NCBI RefSeq assembly: GCF_025751585.1
Contig: NZ_JAOWKX010000003.1
Location: 324,323 to 388,322 of the forward strand
Length of the DNA stretch: 64,000 nucleotides
Direction of reading: 5' to 3'
From: Fluctibacter corallii
Lineage (GTDB): Bacteria; Pseudomonadota; Gammaproteobacteria; Enterobacterales; Alteromonadaceae
Position numbers and translations under genes: made by a program. The notes below the pieces were generated by a model, which was not told the DNA's origin, made no database searches, and saw only the letters and a program-made list of their open reading frames with translations. Shown piece after piece: positions 17,793 through 26,572 of this stretch (position 1 is its first letter; each line of letters starts with the position of its first letter).

Positions 17793-19060
17793 GCTGGACG
17801 ATTTCCGCGTTTCTTATTGTAACCACCAGAGCGATTTGGGCGATTTTTGCCGCTTTGCATACGCTTTCTGTATTGAGGCTTTGGACGAGTTACGTCTTCC
17901 AGCAATGCAGATTGATCGTAATTGGTCACAGGAATGGCATGCTGGATATACTCTTCGATCGCAGGCAAGTTCAGTGCGTATTTTTCACACGCAAAGCTGA
18001 TTGCATGACCACTTTTTCCTGCACGCCCGGTTCTTCCTATTCGGTGTACGTAGTCTTCTGCATCGTCGGGCAGGTCGTAATTAAATACGTGAGAGACTTT
18101 CTCGATATGCAGACCGCGCGCGGCTACATCTGTAGCAACCAGAACATCAAGCCTGTCTTTGCTGAAGTCTTCCAATATTTTTAAGCGCTTTTTTTGAGGA
18201 ACATCACCGCTGAGCAGTCCAACTCTATGGCCGTCTGCTACAAGCCAGTCATTGACCGTTTCGCAGCCGTGCTTGGTATTGGCGAAGACCACCGCTTTTT
18301 CTGGCCATTCTTCTTCCATCAAAGTCAGTAGAAGTAACATTTTGTCTTCGTCAGATGGATAAAAGAGTTCCTCTTTTACTCGGCTGGCCGTTTTTTGCTG
18401 CGGTTCAACTTGTACATGAGTTGGGTTGTTCATATGTTCATAGGCCAACTCTTGCACACGGTAAGACAAGGTTGCTGAGAACAACATGCTTAAACGTTCG
18501 GTGGGCTTGGGCATCCGTCTAAACATAAAGCGGATGTCTTTGATAAAGCCAAGGTCAAACATTCTGTCAGCTTCATCAAGCACGGCAACTTCAATACGGT
18601 TGAGTGTAAATACGCCTTGCTTGTAGTAATCAATAATGCGGCCAGTCGTGCCAATAATGATATCAACACCTGATTCTAAGGTTTCCCGTTGACTTTGATA
18701 TCCATCGCCCCCATATATGAGACCAATTGAGAGTCCTGTGCTTTTGCTAAGTAACTCTGCATCATTGTAAATTTGCACCACAAGCTCCCGAGTGGGTGCC
18801 ATGATAATGGCTCTGGGGTGATTGTGCTCAGGTTTACCTTGTTGTATCAAGCGATTAAACGTGGCGACTAAAAACGCCATGGTTTTGCCGGTACCGGTTT
18901 GTGCTTGACCTGCAACATCAAGACCTTCTAACAAAGGAGGAAGGGCAAGTGCCTGAATTGGTGTGCAGTGTTTGAAGTTTGCTTCATTCAGTGCCTTTAT
19001 CACATCGTCGTGAATAGAAAGGTCTGAAAAGTGTGTTTCGGTTAAATGTGTTGTTTGCAT
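17789..19060 (-). CDS. rhlB: ATP-dependent RNA helicase RhlB
   Basis: DEAD-box helicase, the RNase E-associated unwinding component of the RNA degradosome. The 423 residues contain the Q motif ([11 protein letters not shown]), [21 protein letters not shown] in [11 protein letters not shown], and [10 protein letters not shown], with a short basic, Gly-rich tail after residue 395. Divergent from trxA exactly as in E. coli, and followed by gppA with a four-base overlap. Confidence 0.95.
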   Translation of the reverse strand: MQTTHLTETHFSDLSIHDDVIKALNEANFKHCTPIQALALPPLLEGLDVAGQAQTGTGKTMAFLVATFNRLIQQGKPEHNHPRAIIMAPTRELVVQIYNDAELLSKSTGLSIGLIYGGDGYQSQRETLESGVDIIIGTTGRIIDYYKQGVFTLNRIEVAVLDEADRMFDLGFIKDIRFMFRRMPKPTERLSMLFSATLSYRVQELAYEHMNNPTHVQVEPQQKTASRVKEELFYPSDEDKMLLLLTLMEEEWPEKAVVFANTKHGCETVNDWLVADGHRVGLLSGDVPQKKRLKILEDFSKDRLDVLVATDVAARGLHIEKVSHVFNYDLPDDAEDYVHRIGRTGRAGKSGHAISFACEKYALNLPAIEEYIQHAIPVTNYDQSALLEDVTRPKPQYRKRMQSGKNRPNRSGGYNKKRGNRPA

Positions 19061-19080
19061 AGCTTATAGCTTATCAGTGC

Positions 19081-19108
19081 TTGCATTAAAAAACAGTTTC
19101 TATATAAC
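19081..19108 (+). promoter_or_regulatory. Candidate sigma-70 promoter of trxA
   Basis: TTGCAT (19081-19086) and TATAAC (19103-19108), 16 bases apart, 52 bases upstream of the trxA start in the rhlB-trxA divergent gap. Confidence 0.5.
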
Positions 19109-19160
19109 GTTTATATATGTGCTGAAAAATTTCAGCGATTGACCAATTACGGAGAACAGA

Positions 19161-19487
19161 ATGAGCGACAAAATTATCAAGGTGTCAGACAGTAGCTTCG
19201 AGGCCGATGTAATCAATGCAAATGGTCCTGTACTAGTGGATTTTTGGGCTGAATGGTGTGGCCCTTGTAAAATGATCGCACCTATCTTAGATGAAATTGC
19301 TGAAGAGTTCGACGGCAAGGTAACAGTTGCTAAGTTGAATGTCGATGAAAATAGTGAAACACCACCTAAATTCGGTATTCGTGGTATCCCAACATTGATC
19401 TTAGTAAAAGACGGCAATGTGGTTGGCACGAAGGTTGGTGCAATGTCTAAATCACAACTTGTAGACTTCATCAACGAAAACGCTTAA
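19161..19487 (+). CDS. trxA: Thioredoxin 1
   Basis: General cytoplasmic disulfide reductase, 108 residues, as in E. coli. The active site is WCGPC (Cys33 and Cys36), with the buried Asp27 and the cis-Pro loop GIRGIPT. It is preceded by a clear ribosome site (GGAGAACAG before ATG). It is a single-gene unit ending in a strong terminator and divergent from rhlB. Confidence 0.97.
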   Translation: MSDKIIKVSDSSFEADVINANGPVLVDFWAEWCGPCKMIAPILDEIAEEFDGKVTVAKLNVDENSETPPKFGIRGIPTLILVKDGNVVGTKVGAMSKSQLVDFINENA

Positions 19488-19514
19488 TCGATAACTCGAT
19501 TTTGAACATACCAG

Positions 19515-19546
19515 AAAGGGCGCAAAAATGCGCTCTTTTTATTTTT
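19515..19546 (+). terminator. Rho-independent terminator of trxA
   Basis: Stem AAAGGGCGCA / TGCGCTCTTT with an AAAA loop, then TTTTTATTTTT. The sequence is A-rich upstream, so it can also serve the convergent receiver gene. Confidence 0.85.
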
Positions 19547-19560
19547 GTATACAACACCTC

Positions 19561-19920
19561 TTACCTCTTTGATAGCCAGTCTTCGAGTATGGACTCAAAA
19601 TCTGGCGGAATGGGTTTGGCAATGACAGTGTCGCAACCAGCTTTGATTGCAGCCTCTTGATCTTGTCTTGCCATAGATGCCGTAACGGCAATGATTAATC
19701 CATCAAACCCATGTTCACGAAGTTGCCGTGTTGCACCTCGTCCATCCAATATTGGCATGTGCATATCCATAAGAATAATGTCAAATTGCTCTGCAAGGGC
19801 TCTGTTAACGGCTTGTTCTCCATCCGCAGCGGTTTCTACAGCATGATTATGCATAGACAAGCGCAAAACCATCATGCGTGAAATAAGTGGGTCATCTTCA
19901 ACGATTAATATCTTAGCCAT
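19561..19920 (-). CDS. Stand-alone response-regulator receiver domain
   Basis: A 119-residue CheY-like receiver without an output domain: acidic pocket VEDDP (Asp9, Asp10), phospho-acceptor Asp52 in ILMDMHMP, Thr in AVTAS and Lys in VIAKPI. It overlaps the upstream histidine kinase gene by eight bases, so it is its cognate partner. The missing output domain means signalling must go through protein contact, a phosphorelay or competition for phosphate. Confidence 0.92.
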   Translation of the reverse strand: MAKILIVEDDPLISRMMVLRLSMHNHAVETAADGEQAVNRALAEQFDIILMDMHMPILDGRGATRQLREHGFDGLIIAVTASMARQDQEAAIKAGCDTVIAKPIPPDFESILEDWLSKR

Positions 19921-21682
19921 GATGATCGCCTGTTTGAGGGAGTGTGAACGTGACAGTCGTTCCCTGATGTTCTTTACTATTCAGTGTAATCGTTCCGCCG
20001 TGCAATTCGACTAATTTCTGGGTGATGGCCAAACCCAGGCCAGTTCCTCGGCTTTTGCGGGTCGTTGATGAGTCAGCTTGAAAAAATTTAGAGAAAACCT
20101 TGTGTTGCTGATGACTTGGGATTCCGCACCCTGTATCAGAGATCGAAATAACAATGTCACTGCTGGTTGCTTGGCAACCGATCGAGATGCTTCCTGCTTC
20201 TGTGAACTTAATCGCATTTGCAATTAAGTTATACAAGATTTGTTGTAAACGAATAGGATCAGCAAAGGCAACTTCGGCATCAATGTCTAGCTCAAAAGAG
20301 AGAGATTTCTCGGCGACTAATGGCCGCATCGAATGGACAATATCGTGGAAAAAAGACTTGAGCATGATTTTCTTTGGCGCTAACAAAATAGTATCTGCCT
20401 CAACTTTAGAAATATCTAATAAGTCATTAATCATCGCCATCAATTGCTGCCCAGCAGTGTCCATGTCGTTGCTTAACTGTGCAATCATCTCTGCGGGCGG
20501 TAAGTTCTGGGCATCTTTTAATAGCGGAAGATAACCTAAAATAACGGTTAGTGGCGTTCTTAATTCATGATTCATGACGTTGAGAAAATCAGATTTTGCG
20601 CGGCTATGGCGCTCGGCCTCTTCTTTTGCTTGTGTGAGGGCATCAATATTCGCGACGCTTTCCAGATTATGTCCAATCCACTGACCAAGTAAGCCAACAA
20701 AGGCGAAATCGTCTGATTGGAATGGCCGACCTTTGGGCACAGGGCTAGAAAAGTTAACGGTGCCAAAACGCCGCCCATTTACCACAATGGGATACCCTAT
20801 GTAGCTTTCTAATTTAAATAACTGGTAGCATGGGTGTGTTCTGATTTCACTTTTTGCAACGTGATGAAAGCCTAGTGCTGAGTTGGCGCGCATGGTATGC
20901 ACGCAGAATGTATTGCCTAAATCAAAATGGGTGCCAGCTTCTGGTGCGCCGATATCTGCGGTCGCGTAGCGAACATAATAATGATCATCAATAATTTCAC
21001 TGACAATTGCCATCGACATATCAAAGTGCTTGCGACCCACTTCAAGTAATTCGACAATTTTTTCATGAAATGATGTCTGTGTATTTGACGTAATCCGATG
21101 GAGATTGGCAAGCAATACGTTATGTTTCTCGAGTGATACCATTGACGCATTGAGACGATGCTGATGATCTTGCAAAGAACGGGTGACTTCTAAGAGTGAT
21201 TGTTGACGAAACTCTGCCTCTACACAATCGGCGAGATCGCGTAAATGTACCAACAGGTCATTTGAGTATGCCGTGGGCTTGGTGTCGATGATACATAATG
21301 TACCCAGGCGCTTACCATTGTGAGCACGTAGTGGTGCACCTGCATATGAGCGGATATCTGGTGCGCCAGTCACTAACGGGTTATCGTGAAAACGCTCATC
21401 GTTTTTCACATCGGGTACGTATAGCACGTCATCATTTAATATGGCATGACCACAAAAAGAGATATCTCGGCTGGTTTCACATGCATCAAGTCCCTGCTTT
21501 GATTTAAACCATTGGCGGTTCGCGTCAACCAAGCTGACTAACGCAATAGGGGCACCTGACATAAATTTGGCAAGACGCGTAAGGCGATCGAAGCGCTCTT
21601 CGTTTTCCGTATCTAATATGTCCAATTCTTCAAGTGTTGCAAGACGCACCTGTTCATCTTCAGGAACAGCGGGTGTAATCAT
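19913..21682 (-). CDS. Soluble double-GAF sensor histidine kinase
   Basis: 589 residues with no membrane segment. Two GAF domains (about 25-160, with CGHAIL and RSYAGAPLR, and about 200-345, with FCVHTM and YIGYPIVV) are followed by a HisKA helix pair with phospho-acceptor His372 in VMNHELRTPLT, and an HATPase domain with NAIKFT, DTGCGIP and GTGLGLA. The first GAF resembles those in many cytosolic kinases and phytochrome-like proteins. It forms an operon with the stand-alone receiver. The ligand is unknown. Confidence 0.92.
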   Translation of the reverse strand: MITPAVPEDEQVRLATLEELDILDTENEERFDRLTRLAKFMSGAPIALVSLVDANRQWFKSKQGLDACETSRDISFCGHAILNDDVLYVPDVKNDERFHDNPLVTGAPDIRSYAGAPLRAHNGKRLGTLCIIDTKPTAYSNDLLVHLRDLADCVEAEFRQQSLLEVTRSLQDHQHRLNASMVSLEKHNVLLANLHRITSNTQTSFHEKIVELLEVGRKHFDMSMAIVSEIIDDHYYVRYATADIGAPEAGTHFDLGNTFCVHTMRANSALGFHHVAKSEIRTHPCYQLFKLESYIGYPIVVNGRRFGTVNFSSPVPKGRPFQSDDFAFVGLLGQWIGHNLESVANIDALTQAKEEAERHSRAKSDFLNVMNHELRTPLTVILGYLPLLKDAQNLPPAEMIAQLSNDMDTAGQQLMAMINDLLDISKVEADTILLAPKKIMLKSFFHDIVHSMRPLVAEKSLSFELDIDAEVAFADPIRLQQILYNLIANAIKFTEAGSISIGCQATSSDIVISISDTGCGIPSHQQHKVFSKFFQADSSTTRKSRGTGLGLAITQKLVELHGGTITLNSKEHQGTTVTFTLPQTGDHHG

Positions 21683-21860
21683 GGAGGTCTCCGTGAGTTT
21701 GATTGCCTATTGCGTTAACGGTTGTGACTATAATCATATGTGGCACACATATAACTATGTCTTATTGGAGACGTTTTATCCAATTGTTCAAACTGAGTAA
21801 TCATGAGTATTTTGAGTACGATACGTATCTCAATGAATTTACAGTGCGGCTTTGGGACGA

Positions 21861-22613
21861 ATGAATAACACGATGTGGAAGTGGGTAATCTATTTGATTG
21901 GCATGGGGTTAATACTGCCATTGCATGTAAAAGCAGACAGGGTATCGGCAAAGGTTTGTACACCCGAGTGGGAGTTTTACACGCAGCGCGATGGAAATGG
22001 GCTTTATCATGATATATGGAGGCGTATATATACTGATAAAGATGTGGGATTAGATTTTACTTTTGCGGTGTACTCGCGATGCATGTTGGGCCTCTCAGAT
22101 GAGGAAAACTACTTTGATATTGTGCCCGCCTGCTATGTGAACGATGCGGGGCTGAAATCGGATTCTCCGTTAGGTCGAGAGGTACTGACGATAGTTAGCC
22201 ATGTCGATCAGAAACGCTGGACAGAAAAGAGCGACTTCACGCGTAAAATTGTAACGTGGGAGCGAGGTTTTATGTATCAGCAAGCAGGCTTGATTCCCGA
22301 TGACGCGATTTATGTTCCTTATTCATCCCTTGAGCGTGGCTTAAAAATGCTGCTCGCTAAGCGCGTAGATTATTTGGTGGATTACAAGCTCGCAGTGCAG
22401 GAAAACGTGAGATTGATTGATAAGAACAAGCAACTTCGTGTGCAAGAGGATGTGATTGTAGGGCCTCATTTTTATATGTGTTTTGCAGATACCGATAAAG
22501 GGAGAGAGCTACTGCGTATTTGGAATAAGGGATTCGCAGGCTTAATTGAAAATGGTGAACTAGACTCTTTGTACAATCAATACGGTGTTTTGCCATTTTA
22601 TCAAATACCTTGA
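21861..22613 (+). CDS. Orphan periplasmic solute-binding-like protein (copy 1)
   Basis: A 250-residue secreted protein of the bacterial extracellular solute-binding family 3 fold. The signal peptide ends near VKA-DRV; the mature part starts VCTPEWEFYTQ, followed by GLYHDIWRRIY and a pair of Cys (SRCMLG, PACYV). The start is the ATG with GGGA six bases upstream; the longer frame begins at TTG. No ABC permease or ATPase is nearby, so it may be a sensor or scavenging protein rather than a transporter part. It is the upstream member of a tandem pair with a very similar gene 20 bases further on. Confidence 0.8.
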   Translation: MNNTMWKWVIYLIGMGLILPLHVKADRVSAKVCTPEWEFYTQRDGNGLYHDIWRRIYTDKDVGLDFTFAVYSRCMLGLSDEENYFDIVPACYVNDAGLKSDSPLGREVLTIVSHVDQKRWTEKSDFTRKIVTWERGFMYQQAGLIPDDAIYVPYSSLERGLKMLLAKRVDYLVDYKLAVQENVRLIDKNKQLRVQEDVIVGPHFYMCFADTDKGRELLRIWNKGFAGLIENGELDSLYNQYGVLPFYQIP

Positions 22614-22633
22614 GCTTTAGAATAGGAGCTATC

Positions 22634-23356
22634 ATGAAACCCATTGTGTTATTTATGAGTGTTCTACTATTTTCTGCCAATTTGTTTGCAAGTGTTAAAT
22701 CTGCATCGGTATGTGCTCCCGAATGGGAGTTCTATACAGAAAAAAACGGTTCGGGTCTCTATCATGATATTTGGAAAGAAGTTTTTGAAAAGCATGGTGT
22801 CGCTATTGAAATGACGTACAGCGTGTATGAGCGATGTGAAAAAGGGTTGTCAGATTCCCCTGCGCAATATGATGTAATGCCGGGATGTTATGAATCTGAT
22901 CCTGGTTTGAAATCGGATATTGAATTAGGCATAGAACTACTGACGATTGTGTTTGACCCGAGCAGACAGACATGGAATGACAAAACCAGCTTAAGCGGAA
23001 AAAACGTAGCTTGGGAGCAGGGGTTTACGTTTAAAGAAGTGGGAATTGTGCCTGAAGATGCAAAACATAGCCCATACACAAAGTTAGTTCAGGGGCTCAA
23101 GATGTTAACGGCTGGGCGCGTAGACTACGTTATTGACTACCCGCAGGCTGTTAGTGAAAGAGTGGAAGAGCTAGGAATAAAAGGTAAGGTCAATATTATA
23201 GAGCATGCCTTGACTGGGCCAAAATTTTATATGTGTTTTGCTGACAACGAAAATGGGCAGGCGTTGCTGTCTCATTATAATGAAAAAATGAAACCGTTAT
23301 TTGAAAGTGGCTGGATAAAGGCTTTGTATAATAAATATGAAGATCCCGCGTTCTAA
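22634..23356 (+). CDS. Orphan periplasmic solute-binding-like protein (copy 2)
   Basis: A 240-residue paralogue of the preceding gene: VCAPEWEFYTEKNGSGLYHDIW mirrors VCTPEWEFYTQRDGNGLYHDIW (written here in part), and the Cys residues, the LKSD element and GPxFYMCFAD are shared. Signal peptide with cleavage near LFA-SVK. The start is the ATG with AGGAG upstream; the longer frame begins at TTG inside the previous stop region. Probably cotranscribed with copy 1. Function unknown beyond the family-3 binding-protein fold. Confidence 0.8.
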   Translation: MKPIVLFMSVLLFSANLFASVKSASVCAPEWEFYTEKNGSGLYHDIWKEVFEKHGVAIEMTYSVYERCEKGLSDSPAQYDVMPGCYESDPGLKSDIELGIELLTIVFDPSRQTWNDKTSLSGKNVAWEQGFTFKEVGIVPEDAKHSPYTKLVQGLKMLTAGRVDYVIDYPQAVSERVEELGIKGKVNIIEHALTGPKFYMCFADNENGQALLSHYNEKMKPLFESGWIKALYNKYEDPAF

Positions 23357-23375
23357 GCAGATGTATAAGTGCATT

Positions 23376-23410
23376 ATGAAAACGCTGACATTATGTGTCA
23401 GCGTTTTCAT
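23376..23410. terminator. Bidirectional terminator
   Basis: A perfect 15-base inverted repeat (ATGAAAACGCTGACA with loop TTATG), between the plus-strand binding-protein pair and the convergent PEP-CTERM gene. The A-rich and T-rich stem ends serve both strands. Confidence 0.85.
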
Positions 23411-23447
23411 TTCACTATGAGGCACGGGAGAGTGCGATCAATTGCAG

Positions 23448-24221
23448 TTAGCGATTGCCGCGAAGGCGCACCAAAGCGAGTAGGGAGATGAACATCAATA
23501 TGATTGTGCTTGGTTCATTAACCGCTACGGCCTTGTTATTGGCTGCAAAGGTTGCTGCGCTGTTAATGACAGACAGCATGTTGTCACTGATTGCATCATC
23601 GTAAGTCATGCCATCATTGATATGCACTACGGTTCCACCGTGTTTATGAGTATATGACAGGAGCGGAATGCCATTCTCATCTTCCATCACAACCGTGGTT
23701 CCGACTAATGCTGATACATCTGAATAGGTATCCTCTGAGCCGTCACCTTCAGTGAAGTCGCTGTTAGCAAGTCCGCGCACCAAATCATGGTTTTCGTATC
23801 CAGATGACACATTCCAGTTTGCTTCGTAATAGTAGTCACCGTTGTATTTTACAGGCAGAAGCTGTGATACGGGTTCGTCTAACTCTTCATACGCATACCA
23901 TTCAGTAAAAATAAGGCCACCACCTGAGGCAACAAAGTTGAGTATGCTTTGATTTGCCTTGACGGGATCGGTGTCTTCACCTAGCTCATCTCCATAATCA
24001 TACCCGTATAAATAGAGGACGACGTCGGTGTCCATTGGAATGGTGCCATCCCATGCTTGATAAGTAGAATCGTGGTATACGGTATGACCCTGGCTTTCAA
24101 GGTACGGGTTTATTGTATTTTCAGATTGGTCGTCACCAAGCACGTAAATCACCGCAGCCATAGACTGTGATGACACTAACAAACTCGCGAAAATAAAGAT
24201 TGAACGAATAATATACTGCAT
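23448..24221 (-). CDS. PEP-CTERM secreted protein with ThuA/amidotransferase-like fold
   Basis: A 257-residue exported protein. Signal peptide (cleavage near SMA-AVI), then an alpha/beta domain that begins VIYVLGDDQSENTI and contains NFVASGGGLIFTEW and GGTVVHIND, resembling ThuA-like or class I amidotransferase-like folds without an obvious catalytic Cys. The C-terminus is a PEP-CTERM sorting signal: NEPSTIILM, a hydrophobic helix, and RLRGNR at the end. Such proteins are processed by exosortase and often belong to extracellular polysaccharide or biofilm matrices. No exosortase gene is in this window. Confidence 0.82.
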   Translation of the reverse strand: MQYIIRSIFIFASLLVSSQSMAAVIYVLGDDQSENTINPYLESQGHTVYHDSTYQAWDGTIPMDTDVVLYLYGYDYGDELGEDTDPVKANQSILNFVASGGGLIFTEWYAYEELDEPVSQLLPVKYNGDYYYEANWNVSSGYENHDLVRGLANSDFTEGDGSEDTYSDVSALVGTTVVMEDENGIPLLSYTHKHGGTVVHINDGMTYDDAISDNMLSVINSAATFAANNKAVAVNEPSTIILMFISLLALVRLRGNR

Positions 24222-24354
24222 TGTGAATGAATAAATTGATACGATAAAAATATACCAGCCTTAAGCAAAATTTGTTCCTAATGCTTATATGTATGATTTA
24301 AAAATAAAAATTCATTCATTTTTGCTGCTTTTGACTTTTTTGTTCTGAGTGTGT

Positions 24355-24386
24355 AAAAAAAATTGACGTTTGTGTCAGCTTTTTTT
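24355..24386 (-). terminator. Terminator of the cupin gene
   Basis: TGAC/GTCA stem flanked by a run of eight A and a run of seven T, eight bases past the cupin stop. Read from the minus strand it ends in a U-tract. Confidence 0.65.
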
Positions 24387-24393
24387 ATTCAGC

Positions 24394-24831
24394 TTAAAGG
24401 AGATGAATCTTATACTTTTCTACAAAGTATTTACGATCATGTTCCGTCGGCGGTGCGTCATCACTAAACTGAGAAATATCCCGAATAAATCCCTCTGAAG
24501 GGCCAGAAGGCGCATTAATCACTAATAGTCGACTGTCTGTTATTGCCTTAAACCTTCGAGGTACATTTGGCCCTGCAATAACCAGATCTCCCGCTGTTGC
24601 CAAGAATGTGTCATCAGCGACACCAAATTCAATCTCACCAGATTGTATATAAAAAATTTCATCATCAATTTCATGATAATGCCATGGCGCTTCATTGCCT
24701 TTTGGCAGGATACTGTCGAATATAGACACACGATTATCTGTATCTTCGCCAGATGCGAGTATGGTCGTGAATTCACCACCGCTCAGCGTGTAAGATTCAG
24801 CTTTGCTAGCAGTAATATGTTTGTATCTCAT
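24394..24831 (-). CDS. Cupin-domain protein
   Basis: A 145-residue single-domain cupin. Motif 1 is intact (PWHYHEIDDEIFYIQSG: His51, His53, Glu58), while motif 2 (GDLVIAGPNVPRRF) lacks the usual His, so the metal site would have three ligands at most. It could be a small dioxygenase, isomerase or sensor; nothing in the neighbourhood (gorA upstream on the same strand) settles this. Confidence 0.8.
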   Translation of the reverse strand: MRYKHITASKAESYTLSGGEFTTILASGEDTDNRVSIFDSILPKGNEAPWHYHEIDDEIFYIQSGEIEFGVADDTFLATAGDLVIAGPNVPRRFKAITDSRLLVINAPSGPSEGFIRDISQFSDDAPPTEHDRKYFVEKYKIHLL

Positions 24832-24873
24832 GGGAGCGTTAGCCAGAAAGTTATATTTTACTTAGAATAGCAG

Positions 24874-24909
24874 GCAATTATTGACCCACGTGTTACGATC
24901 AATAATTGC
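24874..24909. terminator. Inverted repeat between gorA and the cupin gene
   Basis: Perfect 11-base arms GCAATTATTGA (24874-24884) and TCAATAATTGC (24899-24909) with a 14-base loop containing CACGTG. It lies after gorA and before the cupin gene, both on the minus strand. It may be a gorA terminator (no U-tract) or a regulator site. Confidence 0.45.
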
Positions 24910-24976
24910 TCAATCAGCGCCAAGACACCTTGGGCGTCATCTCACTTAGCCACTCTTTGATTATGTTTATATACAA

Positions 24977-26320
24977 TTACAGCGTAACGTACTCTTCACC
25001 GCTGGTGGGATGAATCGCTACACAGGCGTCGAAATCGGCTTTGGTCGCGCCCATTTTTATGGCAACCGCAAAGCCCTGAAGAATTTCATCCATGGCAAAT
25101 CCAATACCATGCAAACCAACGATTTTTTCTTCTTTGCCAGCACAAATGAGTTTCATTCGGGTAATTTGACGCTTAGTGGTGACGGCGGTGTACATGGCGC
25201 CAAACTCTGAATTGTAAACCTTAATGTCGTCGCCATATTTGTCTTTTGCTTCGGGTTCGGTGAGACCAATGGTACCAATGGGAGGGTGACTGAACACCAC
25301 TGTTGGCACGAGGTTGTAATCCATTTTTGCATCTGGTTTATCGTTGAATAGGCGCTCTGCGAGTAATCGCCCGGCTTTTACCGCAACAGGGGTAAGTTCA
25401 ACCTTACCAATCACATCGCCAAGGGCATAAATACCTTCGATATTGGTGCGTTCATACTCGTCAACGTTAATGAATCCTTTTTCATCCATGTCGACCCCGA
25501 TTTCAGCTAATCCCAGGGATTGCGTTGAAGGTGCACGCCCTATCGCCCAAATAATGCAGTCTGTTTCAATTTGCTGACCGTTTTGAAAATGCAAAGTCAG
25601 TGAGTCATCGTCATTTTTTACCACTCGCTCAGGTGTACATTGAGTGTGCAAAGTGGGGCCATCTTCTGCCATCAGTTCTTTTAATGTTTCAGATAGCATG
25701 GGATCAAAGTGGCGCAAAGCGGCGAATTGCCTTACAGCTAAATGGGTTTCGCTGCCCAATGCATGGAGTACGCCAGCGAGTTCTACTGCGATATAACCCG
25801 CGCCGACGACAACGACACGTTTTGGTTGCGCTTCCAAGGCGAAAAAGCCATCAGAATCTATTCCATATTCTGCGCCGTCAATGTCAGGTTTAATCGGATG
25901 TCCGCCAGTTGCAATCAGGATATTGTCAGCGGTATAGGTTTTGCCATCCACTTCCACGGTATTTTTGTCGACGAAACGTGCGAAGCCCTGAATAACGGTG
26001 ATACCGTTTCTTGCTAACACGTTGTCATAAGAATTATGCACGCGGGAAATGTAGCGCTCACGACTTTCAACTAGCGTTTTCCAGTTGAATGAATTGACTG
26101 AGACATCGAAACCATAATCAGGTGCATATCTATGGATCGCTTCGGCAACTTGTGCGCCATACCACATGGCTTTTTTGGGTACACAGCCTACGTTTACGCA
26201 TGTGCCTCCCATCACTTTTGCCTCAATAATTGCTACTTTTTTACCGTAGCGTGAGGCGCGATTGGCCGATGCGATACCACCGCTGCCTCCGCCAATACAA
26301 ATATAATCAAAATCTGCCAT
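24977..26320 (-). CDS. gorA: Glutathione reductase
   Basis: NADPH-dependent flavoenzyme reducing glutathione disulfide, 447 residues. FAD site [11 protein letters not shown], redox disulfide Cys41/Cys46 in [16 protein letters not shown](P) fold [14 protein letters not shown], and the dimer-interface active site HPTSGEE with His437. Divergent from prlC across a 252-base gap in which I see no clear operator. Confidence 0.96.
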   Translation of the reverse strand: MADFDYICIGGGSGGIASANRASRYGKKVAIIEAKVMGGTCVNVGCVPKKAMWYGAQVAEAIHRYAPDYGFDVSVNSFNWKTLVESRERYISRVHNSYDNVLARNGITVIQGFARFVDKNTVEVDGKTYTADNILIATGGHPIKPDIDGAEYGIDSDGFFALEAQPKRVVVVGAGYIAVELAGVLHALGSETHLAVRQFAALRHFDPMLSETLKELMAEDGPTLHTQCTPERVVKNDDDSLTLHFQNGQQIETDCIIWAIGRAPSTQSLGLAEIGVDMDEKGFINVDEYERTNIEGIYALGDVIGKVELTPVAVKAGRLLAERLFNDKPDAKMDYNLVPTVVFSHPPIGTIGLTEPEAKDKYGDDIKVYNSEFGAMYTAVTTKRQITRMKLICAGKEEKIVGLHGIGFAMDEILQGFAVAIKMGATKADFDACVAIHPTSGEEYVTL

Positions 26321-26572
26321 TATTTATTCCCTATGTTTTTATACACGATACGCGCAGGCAAAGGCCTGAGCAAATCGAAAGTTTCGATGAGGTTTATCGC
26401 GCTGTGCTATCGTCAACGAGCATGTTTACATTGTAGTCGTTTACTATATGGGTAAGGAAAGGATGAAATTCAAATCTATTTCACATCATCGAAATTTCTA
26501 TTAATCCCTTGTTTTCTGAATGCTCACCCTCACATTTATTTACAACCTACGGAATAACATTGAAGATAGATT

